Shown here piece by piece: positions 6,833 through 13,998 of a stretch of DNA of 14,188 nucleotides. The DNA comes from Gammaproteobacteria bacterium. Lineage in GTDB: Bacteria > Pseudomonadota > Gammaproteobacteria > UBA4575. The DNA lies in the NCBI GenBank assembly GCA_028281205.1, contig JANQKJ010000034.1, forward strand, positions 1-14,188, given 5' to 3'. The notes below the pieces were generated by a model that saw only the letters and a list, made by a program, of their open reading frames with translations, was not told the origin of the DNA and ran no database searches. Positions within the stretch are counted from its first letter, which is position 1; each line of letters starts with the position of its first letter. A program made the translations under genes and the position numbers.

Positions 6833-7527
6833 TGAATTGATGCTGGCTCGACAAAAAAGCTACTTGCCTCTGATTGCTCAATCATTTCCCCTTTATCAAT
6901 AAATACAATTTCTTTAGCTAGTCTTTTTGCTTGAGCAAGATCGTGTGTTGTCATAATGATTTTAGTGCCAGATTTCTCGAACTGCTGGATAATATTCTCG
7001 AAACTAATGACTGAGGGTGGATCAAGTGCCACAGTTGGCTCGTCGAGTAGAATAACGCTGGGTTTTAACACCCAGGCACGCGCTAGAGACGCTTTTTGTA
7101 ATTCCCCGCCAGACAATGAAGTGGTATTGCGTTGGCTTAAGTGGCTAAGTCCACATGCTTCCAATGCTTGTGTACAGCGTTGTTTATATTCGCTTTTATC
7201 AATGCCTGCAATGCGCAAAACAAATTCGATGTTAGATTCTATTGACTGATTGAAAAAAGTTGGTCGCTGCAATAAAAAAGTTCGCCAGTACTGATGAATG
7301 CTTGGCGTTTGATTATTCCAATAGATGTGCCCAGAGCTTGGGCCAATAACGCCATGCAGTAGTTTAAGTAGTAAACTTTTGCCTGAACCATTATGACCCA
7401 GAATCATGCTTATGCCAGGGGTATTTATTTCTAGATTGAAATCATGAATTAAAGCTGCGCCACGAGTACTGTAGCAAACCTGCTTCATGCTTAAGGGCAA
7501 AGACTGATGCTGGGATTGCATGCTCAT
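6799..7527 (-). CDS. ABC transporter ATPase, tungstate/molybdate (TupC) type
   Basis: The nucleotide-binding subunit of an ABC importer, 242 residues. Walker A is GHNGSGKS at 44-51, the Q-loop glutamine is Q87, the signature is LSGGE at 138-142, Walker B is VILLDE at 158-163 and the switch histidine is H195 in MTTHD. All catalytic positions are intact. The sequence most resembles ATPases of the tungstate TupABC group, mainly by pairing with the TupB-like permease six bases upstream. It lacks the long C-terminal regulatory domain of ModC-type ATPases. No strong ribosome binding site precedes either the ATG at 7525-7527 or the nearby ATG two codons later. The substrate is inferred; tungstate is the best guess and molybdate or another oxyanion is possible. 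Confidence 0.85.
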   Translation of the reverse strand: MSMQSQHQSLPLSMKQVCYSTRGAALIHDFNLEINTPGISMILGHNGSGKSLLLKLLHGVIGPSSGHIYWNNQTPSIHQYWRTFLLQRPTFFNQSIESNIEFVLRIAGIDKSEYKQRCTQALEACGLSHLSQRNTTSLSGGELQKASLARAWVLKPSVILLDEPTVALDPPSVISFENIIQQFEKSGTKIIMTTHDLAQAKRLAKEIVFIDKGEMIEQSEASSFFVEPASIQAQSFISGELS

Positions 7528-7533
7528 ATTAAG

Positions 7534-8229
7534 TTATACAGACTGACTTTTACGAATTACTATCATGAGACTTGTGATTGTGAATGAGATTGCCAGCAAT
7601 ATAATACCTAGCGCCATAGCTAATTCTAAATTACCTTTACTAGTCTCAAGCGCAATAGTTGTCGTCATAACACGTGTGACATGATTTATATTCCCACCGA
7701 CGATCAGGACAGCGCCTACTTCCGCTGATGCACGTCCAAACCCGGCTAATATAGAAGTAAATAAACTTGTCTTTGCATCTTTAAGTAATGGCAACAGGGT
7801 TAGTCTTGTGGGTGCGCCTAATGCTCTAAATTGCAATTTATGCTGCTTAAATAGATCTTCTATGGTTTGTTGGGTTAAGGAGCTGATGATTGGAGTGATT
7901 AGAATACATTGGGCAATAACCATGGCGGTGGAAGTGAATAATAATTCTAAATCCCCCCATGGGCCCGAGCGTGAGAGTAATAGATACAAAGCCAGTCCAA
8001 CAACGACCGGGGGTAACCCCATTAGCGCATTAAGGATGCCGGTAATAAAGTCGCGCCCGCGAAATGTATAGGCACCTAATACTGTGCCAAGAGGAATGGA
8101 AATAAACGTCGCTATGATGACAGCGCTAATACTGACTTTTAGTGAAAGCAGTACAATTTCAACTAGCTCTGGCTCCAGCCTAATAATTAACTGAAAGGCA
8201 GTATAGAAAATGCCAGGTGCGTCATGCAT
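7534..8229 (-). CDS. ABC transporter permease, tungstate (TupB) type
   Basis: The membrane subunit of an ABC importer, 231 residues. Hydrophobic segments lie at about 22-52, 62-86, 97-118, 155-180 and 203-226, giving five or six membrane helices. The cytoplasmic coupling loop ALGAPTRLTLLPLLKDAKTS at 136-155 is the EAA-type motif that contacts the ATPase, and AGFGRASAEVGAVLIVGGN at 162-180 is a block I associate with TupB-type permeases. The gene begins 32 bases after the copper-chaperone gene and ends six bases before the ATPase, so all three form one transcript. No gene for a periplasmic binding protein lies beside it, although TupA is normally the first gene of such operons. Confidence 0.85.
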   Translation of the reverse strand: MHDAPGIFYTAFQLIIRLEPELVEIVLLSLKVSISAVIIATFISIPLGTVLGAYTFRGRDFITGILNALMGLPPVVVGLALYLLLSRSGPWGDLELLFTSTAMVIAQCILITPIISSLTQQTIEDLFKQHKLQFRALGAPTRLTLLPLLKDAKTSLFTSILAGFGRASAEVGAVLIVGGNINHVTRVMTTTIALETSKGNLELAMALGIILLAISFTITSLMIVIRKSQSV

Positions 8230-8261
8230 AAAAGACTAATAAAAACTCAGCAGCGTTAAAC

Positions 8262-8705
8262 TCAGTATTCTGCTTTTTTGACAGGAACTATAGTTTCAAC
8301 GTCTTGATCTTCACTAAATGTTAGAGTTAGTGTCACTTCATCGCCCTCAACAAGACGCTTCGCCGGTGTAAATAACATTAAATGATAGTCACCGGGTTTT
8401 AACTCGAATGTGCTGTTAGCTGCGATATGTAGATGCAGATGAGGAATCATTCGATACACACCATCTTTCTCCACGCTGCGGTGAAACTCAATTGCTTTAA
8501 AAGCGGGGCTGGCGGCGCTATGTAAAATAATATGCTTGTCGGTTGTATTTGTGATCTGCATATAGCCAGCCATTGCAGTGGCGTTAGGTGGGGCTTCGCG
8601 GATCCACGCGCCTTCAATCACGACTGGGCTGCTGGAAGTTTCATTACAGGCTGACAGACTTAGTAAAAATAGGGCTAATAAGGTAAATAATGACAATATA
8701 CGCAT
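8262..8705 (-). CDS. PCu(A)C-type copper chaperone lipoprotein
   Basis: A periplasmic copper-binding protein of the PCu(A)C (DUF461) family, which elsewhere delivers Cu(I) to the CuA site of cytochrome c oxidase. The 147 residues begin with a lipoprotein signal peptide ending in the lipobox LSAC, with Cys20 as lipidated residue. The family motif H-X10-M-X21-H-X-M is complete: His in IEFHRSV, Met ten residues later in YRMIPH, then HLM in DYHLMLF after exactly 21 residues. PHLHLH between them adds further histidines. It is the first gene of the operon with the TupB/TupC-like genes, occupying the place usually held by the binding protein. A predicted promoter with an inverted repeat over its start region lies upstream. 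Membrane anchoring would require Lgt, also encoded in this window. Confidence 0.93.
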   Translation of the reverse strand: MRILSLFTLLALFLLSLSACNETSSSPVVIEGAWIREAPPNATAMAGYMQITNTTDKHIILHSAASPAFKAIEFHRSVEKDGVYRMIPHLHLHIAANSTFELKPGDYHLMLFTPAKRLVEGDEVTLTLTFSEDQDVETIVPVKKAEY

Positions 8706-8713
8706 AAGTTTTT

Positions 8714-8732
8714 GTTCTGTTTTGATCAGAAC
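8714..8732. promoter_or_regulatory. Inverted repeat, possible operator
   Basis: GTTCTG at 8714-8719 and CAGAAC at 8727-8732 are perfect inverted arms around a seven-base spacer. The element sits 9-27 bases before the copper-chaperone ATG and covers the transcription start expected from the extended -10 box at 8737-8745. It could bind a repressor or fold in the RNA leader. No known regulator consensus is claimed. Confidence 0.4.
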
Positions 8733-8735
8733 TTC

Positions 8736-8745
8736 TATTATATCA
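8736..8745. promoter_or_regulatory. Overlapping divergent -10 boxes
   Basis: On the minus strand TGATATAAT (plus 8737-8745) is a perfect extended -10 element for the copper-chaperone operon; no good -35 is seen, as is usual for extended -10 promoters. On the plus strand TATTAT (8736-8741), 18 bases after TTGTTC (8712-8717), is a weaker candidate for gcvH. The two would share the same bases and so might compete. Confidence 0.45.
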
Positions 8746-8783
8746 TCGCTTGCAAATGATTAGATAAATCTCAGAGCTGGTAT

Positions 8784-9179
8784 ATGAACACATCGTCATC
8801 AGATAGAATTTATACGCAACATCATGTGTGGCTATTGCCACAAGGCGAGCAAGAATATGTGTTGGGAATTACACAATTTGCTCAAGAGCAACTTGGTGAT
8901 ATTGTTTTTGTGGACTTGCCGGAATTAGGTCTGCAAACTCAGGTAGATGAAGCATGCTCTGTTGTGGAATCGGTCAAATCTGCGTCGGATATTATTTGTC
9001 CTGTTCAGGGAGAGATTGTTCAGACTAATGAAGCATTAATTGATGAGCCCGAGCTGATTAATGAATCACCTTATGAGCAAGGATGGATTGTACGCATCAA
9101 GGGACAACAGAGTAGTGAAATTAAAGGCAATATGACTCAGGATGAGTATAATAGCTACGTTTCTGACACCAGCAAATAA
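8784..9179 (+). CDS. gcvH: Glycine cleavage system H protein
   Basis: A lipoyl-carrier protein that shuttles the aminomethyl group between the P, T and L proteins of glycine cleavage. The 131 residues match the family length. The opening YTQHHVWL, the VLGITQFAQEQLGDIVFVDLP block at 26-46, the lipoylation motif VESVKSASDI with K65 as the lipoylated lysine, and the ELINESPYEQGWI region are all typical. No gcvT, gcvP or lpd gene lies nearby, so it is solitary here. Stand-alone H-like proteins can also be lipoate donors, or LbpA in sulfur oxidation when beside hdr genes; no such neighbours are present. It is followed by tpx after 34 bases and may be co-transcribed with it. Confidence 0.93.
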   Translation: MNTSSSDRIYTQHHVWLLPQGEQEYVLGITQFAQEQLGDIVFVDLPELGLQTQVDEACSVVESVKSASDIICPVQGEIVQTNEALIDEPELINESPYEQGWIVRIKGQQSSEIKGNMTQDEYNSYVSDTSK

Positions 9180-9213
9180 ACAGCATCATAACTATCATAA
9201 AGTGGGGGAGTAA

Positions 9214-9714
9214 ATGGCGACGATTACATTACAAGGAAATGAAATTCATACTAATGGAGATTTGCCAGCTATTGGTGTGAGTGCGCCAGATTTTGTTTTA
9301 GTCGATAAAGATTTGAAAAATGTAAATTTAGATGAGTATGTAGGTAAGAAGAAACTTATCAGCATCGTTCCAAGTCTTGATACACCAGTGTGCGCAACTT
9401 CGACAAAGAAGTTTAGTGACTTTGCAGCAGAAAGAAATGATGTTGTAGTTTTAATTGTGTCAGCTGATTTGCCATTTGCTATGGCACGCTTCTGTACTAG
9501 CGAAGGGGTCGAAAATGTTGTCACATTATCTATGATGCGTAATCAGAATTTTGCTGAAGATTATGGCGTGCTTATTCAAGATGGTCCATTAGCCGGAATT
9601 ACTGCCAGAGGTGTTGTGGTATTAGATACAGACAATGATGTAGTTTATTCCCAATTAGTTGGCGAAATTGCAGATGAACCGGATTATGATGCTGCATTAA
9701 AAGCGCTAGACTAA
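9214..9714 (+). CDS. tpx: Thiol peroxidase Tpx
   Basis: An atypical two-cysteine peroxiredoxin that reduces hydroperoxides using thioredoxin. In 166 residues the peroxidatic cysteine is C60 in VPSLDTPVCATSTKKF and the resolving cysteine is C94 in MARFCTSEGV, the same spacing as the C61/C95 pair of the E. coli enzyme. The active-site Thr-x-x-Cys and the later arginine in ITARGVVVLD at about 129-138 are present, and no signal peptide is seen, so it acts in the cytosol. A strong GGGGGAG ribosome binding site precedes the ATG, suggesting high expression. Its last nine bases overlap the end of the convergent DUF255 gene. Confidence 0.96.
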   Translation: MATITLQGNEIHTNGDLPAIGVSAPDFVLVDKDLKNVNLDEYVGKKKLISIVPSLDTPVCATSTKKFSDFAAERNDVVVLIVSADLPFAMARFCTSEGVENVVTLSMMRNQNFAEDYGVLIQDGPLAGITARGVVVLDTDNDVVYSQLVGEIADEPDYDAALKALD

Positions 9715-11787
9715 ATTATTTTTATCGGTTGCAATTAATTCTTGCTCTAAGTCATCAAGCGATTCTAATGGTGCTTGGCATTGTGTCCCGCGACACACAT
9801 AAGCTATAGCCTTGTCGTTGCCTTGCGAACATTTAGCTTTGAGCCCCTCGGCTAAGTTATCCGCACTATCTGGGATAGCGTAAACCATTCTGCTGGGTTG
9901 AAATTTTAGTTGTAACTGATGTTGCCACGCTTGTATTTCTTCGAGCTTGCCTCGAATAATAATTGTTTCCGGCTGCTGCTTTAACTCTTGATAGCATCTG
10001 AGCAGTGATGCATGGGCCATCGGAGTGTTATTGATCTGCGCTGCTGAGAATTCAAGTGTACGTTCAGCAGCCACAATATATTTAGGCTCTGAGAGCAAGT
10101 ATCCCAGACGTAGCAGACTGTAAGCAGCAATGCCATTACCTGCCGGTGTCGCTTCATCTGATACTACTTTGGGGCGTTGAATTAATGTTTCATGATCATT
10201 GGAAGTAAAATAAAACCCACCGTTTTGTTTGTCTTCAAACTGGCTTAGTAATACATCGGCTATTTGAATGGCAAATAATTGATAATCACTGTGCCATTGT
10301 GTTTGTAAATATTCGAGTAGTGCATCAAGTAAAAAAGCATAATCATCTAAGTAGGCATTAAGATGCGCTTTGCCATCTTTATATGTTGCAAACAGGCGGC
10401 CATCAGACAACATTTTTGTGCTAATAAACTCAAGCGCTTGCTTGGCAGAATTCAGGTATCTAGGTTCATTGAATACTCGGCTAGCAACTAACATAGCCTT
10501 GATCATCAATGCATTCCAGCTAACCAATACCTTTTCGTCTCTACCTGGCGCAACCCTGGTTATTCGTTGTTGATAAAGTTTTTGCCGTATGGCTTGCCAT
10601 AATGCCTGGCATTCACTAGTGCTGTAATTATGTTGTTGTGCAAATTCATCAAGAGTGACAAATTGATGCAGATGATATTTGTCCTCAAAATTTGGCCCAC
10701 GATCAATGCCAAAACATTGATTGACTAAATCAAATTCATTGTTAGTTAAAATATTCTCTAGTTGTTCTCTATCCCAGATATAAAATTTACCTTCTATACC
10801 TTCTGAGTCAGCATCCAGTGAAGAGTAATAGCCACCTTCAGGTGATTGCATGTCACGTATTACCCATTGTGCAGTTTCTATTGCAGCGGTTTTAAAACGT
10901 GTCTCTTGGGTGGCAAGGTATGCTTGACTATATAAATTCAGCAGTGGTCCGTTATCGTAAAGCATTTTTTCAAAATGCGGGATCATCCAATAGTCATCTA
11001 CTGAGTAACGATAAAACCCGCCACTAATATGGTCGAATAAACCACCTGCTGACATTTTGTTAAGAGTTAGTACAACGGGTTGTAATGCATTTTGATCCTC
11101 TTCTCCAACGCTTTTGCTATGTTGCCAATCACGCAACAATAATTCGAGGTTGCTTGGATGAGGAAATTTTGGTGCTTTGCCAAATCCGCCATGCTGCATA
11201 TCAAATGTTTTGAGTAATTGGTTTTTGGCCGCAGATAAAATATTTTCTTCTATATTGGTAGATGTCGACTTTGAGTGATAGATGTTGGATAACACGTCGA
11301 GCAGTGACTGGTTTTGCTTATTAATATCATTTGCTTTGTCTTTATAAGTGTTGGCGATATGTTGTAATAGGTCTTTGAAGGCTGGTAGCCCGTGACGCGC
11401 TTGGTTAGGAAAATATGTGCCTCCAAAAAAAGGTATACGATCCTCAGGCGTTAAAAACATAGTAAGTGGCCAGCCCCCAGTGCGTTGGGTGAGTAAGAAT
11501 TGAGCTGTTTGATAAATCTTATCAATATCGGGTCGTTCTTCACGGTCGACTTTAATATTGATAAATAACTTGTTCATTAATTCTGCAGTTTGTTGGTCTG
11601 CAAAAGATTCATGTGCCATCACATGGCACCAATGGCATGCCGAATAGCCAATAGATAATAATATGGGTTTGTTTTCCTTAGCAGCTAGGTTTAAAGCTTG
11701 CTTGCCCCATGGGTACCACTGCACCGGGTTATCAGCGTGTTGCAGTAAATAAGGACTAGTTTCATCGATTAAGTGATTTTGTGGCAT
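9706..11787 (-). CDS. DUF255 thioredoxin-fold protein (YyaL/SPATA20-like)
   Basis: A 693-residue cytosolic protein of the DUF255 family, related to bacterial YyaL and human SPATA20. Residues 1 to about 165 form a thioredoxin-like domain: NPVQWYPWG at 20-28, the redox-type motif C51-H-W-C54 followed by HVMAHESF, KVDREERPDID at 79-89, GGWPLTMFLTP at 104-114 and GGTYFP at 122-127. The rest resembles the alpha/alpha-barrel fold of N-acylglucosamine 2-epimerases and six-hairpin glycosidases, with GGFGKAPKFPHP, HFEKMLYDNG, GGYYSSLDADSEG and ATPAGNGIAA. The true substrate is not known. The ATG at 11785-11787 has no clear binding site but fits the conserved N-terminus. It is convergent with tpx and divergent from lgt; a redox link with Tpx is only suggested by location. 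Confidence 0.93.
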   Translation of the reverse strand: MPQNHLIDETSPYLLQHADNPVQWYPWGKQALNLAAKENKPILLSIGYSACHWCHVMAHESFADQQTAELMNKLFINIKVDREERPDIDKIYQTAQFLLTQRTGGWPLTMFLTPEDRIPFFGGTYFPNQARHGLPAFKDLLQHIANTYKDKANDINKQNQSLLDVLSNIYHSKSTSTNIEENILSAAKNQLLKTFDMQHGGFGKAPKFPHPSNLELLLRDWQHSKSVGEEDQNALQPVVLTLNKMSAGGLFDHISGGFYRYSVDDYWMIPHFEKMLYDNGPLLNLYSQAYLATQETRFKTAAIETAQWVIRDMQSPEGGYYSSLDADSEGIEGKFYIWDREQLENILTNNEFDLVNQCFGIDRGPNFEDKYHLHQFVTLDEFAQQHNYSTSECQALWQAIRQKLYQQRITRVAPGRDEKVLVSWNALMIKAMLVASRVFNEPRYLNSAKQALEFISTKMLSDGRLFATYKDGKAHLNAYLDDYAFLLDALLEYLQTQWHSDYQLFAIQIADVLLSQFEDKQNGGFYFTSNDHETLIQRPKVVSDEATPAGNGIAAYSLLRLGYLLSEPKYIVAAERTLEFSAAQINNTPMAHASLLRCYQELKQQPETIIIRGKLEEIQAWQHQLQLKFQPSRMVYAIPDSADNLAEGLKAKCSQGNDKAIAYVCRGTQCQAPLESLDDLEQELIATDKNNLV

Positions 11788-11838
11788 GGTTTAGCGTACT
11801 GTTTAATAAGCTACATTTAATAAAGACTATAGAGGCAT

Positions 11839-11860
11839 GCACTATTAATGTATGTAGTGC
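11839..11860. repeat. 6-bp inverted repeat between divergent genes
   Basis: GCACTA at 11839-11844 and TAGTGC at 11855-11860 flank a ten-base spacer, in the 104-base gap between the divergent DUF255 and lgt starts. It could be an operator for either gene or a chance palindrome. I see no convincing -35/-10 pair beside it. Confidence 0.3.
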
Positions 11861-11891
11861 CAAAGGTGTATAAGGTGGTGGCCATGTTAAT

Positions 11892-12701
11892 ATGCACTCC
11901 ATGCTCATACACCCTCAATTTGATCCCATTATTTTTCAAGTAGGTCCTCTCGCGGTACGCTGGTATGGGCTTATGTACTTGCTTGGGTTTGTAGTTTTTT
12001 GGTTGTTGGGGACGCGTCGGGCCAAACGCGCCAACAGCTTTATATCGCCTGAGCAGGTAAGTGATTATTTGTTTTATGCCGTTCTAGGCGTGATTGCGGG
12101 AGGACGAGTTGGTTCAGTTTTGTTTTATAATTTTGAAAACTTTTTAGCCGACCCAATTTACTTATTTAGAATCTGGGAAGGGGGTATGAGTTTTCATGGT
12201 GGGTTGTTGGGTGTGCTGCTAGTTACTTGGCTATATCAGCGCAAACATAATTGGGGATTTTTTCGTTTGGCAGATTTTATTGCGCCTTTGGTACCACCTG
12301 GGCTGGGATTTGGAAGAATCGGAAATTTTATAAATGGTGAGCTTTGGGGTAGGCAAACAGATGTTTCCTGGGGCATGATATTCCCGCAAGTGGATCAATT
12401 AGTACGTCATCCTTCGCAACTGTATCAAGCTATGTTGGAGGGATTGGTGATGTTCATTGTATTGTGGATTTATTCCTCTAAACCGCGAATAGCTGGGGCT
12501 GTGTCTGGCTGGTTTTTAATTTTATATGGTGCCTTTCGCTTTATTACTGAGTTTGCCCGTCAACCTGATGAGCATCTAGGCTTTATCGCATTTGATTGGT
12601 TAACCATGGGGCAGTTGCTGAGCTTGCCAATGGTGTTTGCAGGTGTACTTTTATTATGGCTCGCCAACAAAGGTGTGTTTCAGAATAATAGCAAACTATG
12701 A
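11892..12701 (+). CDS. lgt: Prolipoprotein diacylglyceryl transferase
   Basis: An inner-membrane enzyme that transfers diacylglycerol from phosphatidylglycerol to the lipobox cysteine of prolipoproteins, the first step of their maturation. The 269 residues show about seven hydrophobic segments. Conserved elements are GLMYLLGF near 26-33, H102 in SFHGGLLG, the Lgt signature GRIGNFINGELWGR at 141-154 with R142 and N145, HPSQLYQAMLEG at 173-184, and R216/E220 in FRFITEFARQ, corresponding to the essential R239/E243 pair of E. coli. The ATG at 11892 follows GGTGGTGG about ten bases upstream; another ATG three codons later is possible. Its stop overlaps the thyA start in an ATGA, so the two are translationally coupled. 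Confidence 0.96.
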   Translation: MHSMLIHPQFDPIIFQVGPLAVRWYGLMYLLGFVVFWLLGTRRAKRANSFISPEQVSDYLFYAVLGVIAGGRVGSVLFYNFENFLADPIYLFRIWEGGMSFHGGLLGVLLVTWLYQRKHNWGFFRLADFIAPLVPPGLGFGRIGNFINGELWGRQTDVSWGMIFPQVDQLVRHPSQLYQAMLEGLVMFIVLWIYSSKPRIAGAVSGWFLILYGAFRFITEFARQPDEHLGFIAFDWLTMGQLLSLPMVFAGVLLLWLANKGVFQNNSKL

Positions 12702-13492
12702 AACAGTATTTAGAATTATTGAACCATGTGTTAACGCATGGCGTAGAACAACAAGACCGTACTGGTACCGGAACAATTTCTACATTTGGTTACCAAATGC
12801 GCTTTGATTTAAGCGAGGGCTTTCCTTTATTAACCACTAAAAAACTGCATACAAAATCAATTATTCATGAACTGCTGTGGTTTATACGTGGTGATACCAA
12901 CGTAAAATCGTTGCAAGAAGTCGGTGTTAGTATTTGGGATGAATGGGCAGATGAGAAAGGTAACCTCGGTCCAGTTTATGGTGCGCAGTGGCGTGCTTGG
13001 TCAACTGCAAGTGGCGAGGCCATAGACCAATTGAGCCAACTGATTGAACAGATAAAACAAAACCCTCATTCACGTCGACATATCATCAGTGCTTGGAATG
13101 TGGGTGACTTGGACAAGATGGCGTTGCCACCTTGTCATACCATGTTTCAGTTTTACGTAGCCAATGAAAAACTGTCCTGTCAATTATATCAGCGTAGCGC
13201 AGATGTATTTTTAGGTGTTCCGTTCAACATTGCCTCTTATGCATTGTTGCTGGTTATGGTGGCACATGTAACAAATTTAAAGGTTGGTGAATTCATACAT
13301 ACTTTTGGTGATGTACATATATATAAAAATCATTTAGATCAAGTGCGATTACAGTTGCAAAGAGAGCCTTTGCCGTTGCCAAAGATTGAAATTAAACGAC
13401 AAGTTGATTCAATTTTTGATTTTGTATACGAAGACTTTGAATTAAAAGACTATCAATCCCACCCTCATATAGCTGCACCTGTGGCAGTGTAA
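12698..13492 (+). CDS. thyA: Thymidylate synthase ThyA
   Basis: Makes dTMP from dUMP using 5,10-methylene-tetrahydrofolate, which it converts to dihydrofolate. The 264 residues equal the E. coli length and align without gaps at key points: R21 in QDRTGTGT, LLTTKKLHTKSIIHELLWFIRGDTN in the N-terminal half, the nucleophile C146 in ALPPCHTMFQFY, SCQLYQRSADVFLGVPFNIASYA, and the conserved ending HPHIAAPVAV. The start overlaps the lgt stop by four bases (ATGA). folA follows after 11 bases and would recycle the dihydrofolate made here, a functional pair common in bacteria. Confidence 0.98.
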   Translation: MKQYLELLNHVLTHGVEQQDRTGTGTISTFGYQMRFDLSEGFPLLTTKKLHTKSIIHELLWFIRGDTNVKSLQEVGVSIWDEWADEKGNLGPVYGAQWRAWSTASGEAIDQLSQLIEQIKQNPHSRRHIISAWNVGDLDKMALPPCHTMFQFYVANEKLSCQLYQRSADVFLGVPFNIASYALLLVMVAHVTNLKVGEFIHTFGDVHIYKNHLDQVRLQLQREPLPLPKIEIKRQVDSIFDFVYEDFELKDYQSHPHIAAPVAV

Positions 13493-13503
13493 TCGAATAC
13501 CCT

Positions 13504-13998
13504 ATGATTATCGCTATTATTGTAGCAGTTGCTAAAAATAATGTGATTGGAATGGGGAATACTATTCCATGGTACTGTCCGGAGGATTTAAAGTATTTCA
13601 AGCGTACTACATTGGGCTCACCAATTTTAATGGGACGTAAGACTTATGAGTCTCTGAAAATAAAGCCCTTACCTGGGCGGAAAAATATTGTTGTTACGCG
13701 AGATAAAAATTTAAGCTATGAAGGCTGTGATATGGTGGCCAATATTGAAGAAGGTATTGCGCTAGCTGAGCCAGACTCTACGGAGAAATTATTTGTTATT
13801 GGTGGTGCAGACATTTACCAACAATGTTTGCCAATGGCTAAGGAGCTTTATATTACCGAAGTTGATGTTCGAGTAGAGGGTGATCGATTTTTTCCATTAA
13901 TTGAAAAATCAGAATGGTCATTAGTTGAGGAAAATGTGTGCATTGCAGATGAAAATAATCCACACGACATGACATTCAAGGTGTTTTTACGTCAGTAG
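13504..13998 (+). CDS. folA: Dihydrofolate reductase FolA
   Basis: Reduces dihydrofolate to tetrahydrofolate with NADPH and is the target of trimethoprim. The 164 residues show the chromosomal bacterial pattern: NNVIGMGNTIPWYCPEDLKYFK with the catalytic acid D28 (D27 in E. coli) and W23, GRKTYES at 44-50, GRKNIVVTR at 58-66 and the cofactor-binding IGGADIYQ at 99-106. In the Met20 loop region NLP of E. coli is replaced by YCP. No good Shine-Dalgarno is visible before the ATG, so expression may rely on coupling to thyA 11 bases upstream. The last 23 bases overlap the end of apaH on the other strand. Confidence 0.96.
   Translation: MIIAIIVAVAKNNVIGMGNTIPWYCPEDLKYFKRTTLGSPILMGRKTYESLKIKPLPGRKNIVVTRDKNLSYEGCDMVANIEEGIALAEPDSTEKLFVIGGADIYQQCLPMAKELYITEVDVRVEGDRFFPLIEKSEWSLVEENVCIADENNPHDMTFKVFLRQ

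Noticed and set aside
6956..8071. Plus-strand open frames inside the ABC transporter genes (6956-7249 and 7808-8071)
   Set aside because: Both lie opposite well-supported transporter genes and their translations show no family features.
9246..9524. 92-codon antisense frame inside tpx
   Set aside because: Opposite a clear peroxiredoxin gene, serine/threonine-rich without motifs.
13392..13601. Minus-strand open frame across the thyA-folA junction with a hydrophobic stretch
   Set aside because: The hydrophobic part is the complement of the folA start, and both genes on the plus strand are certain.
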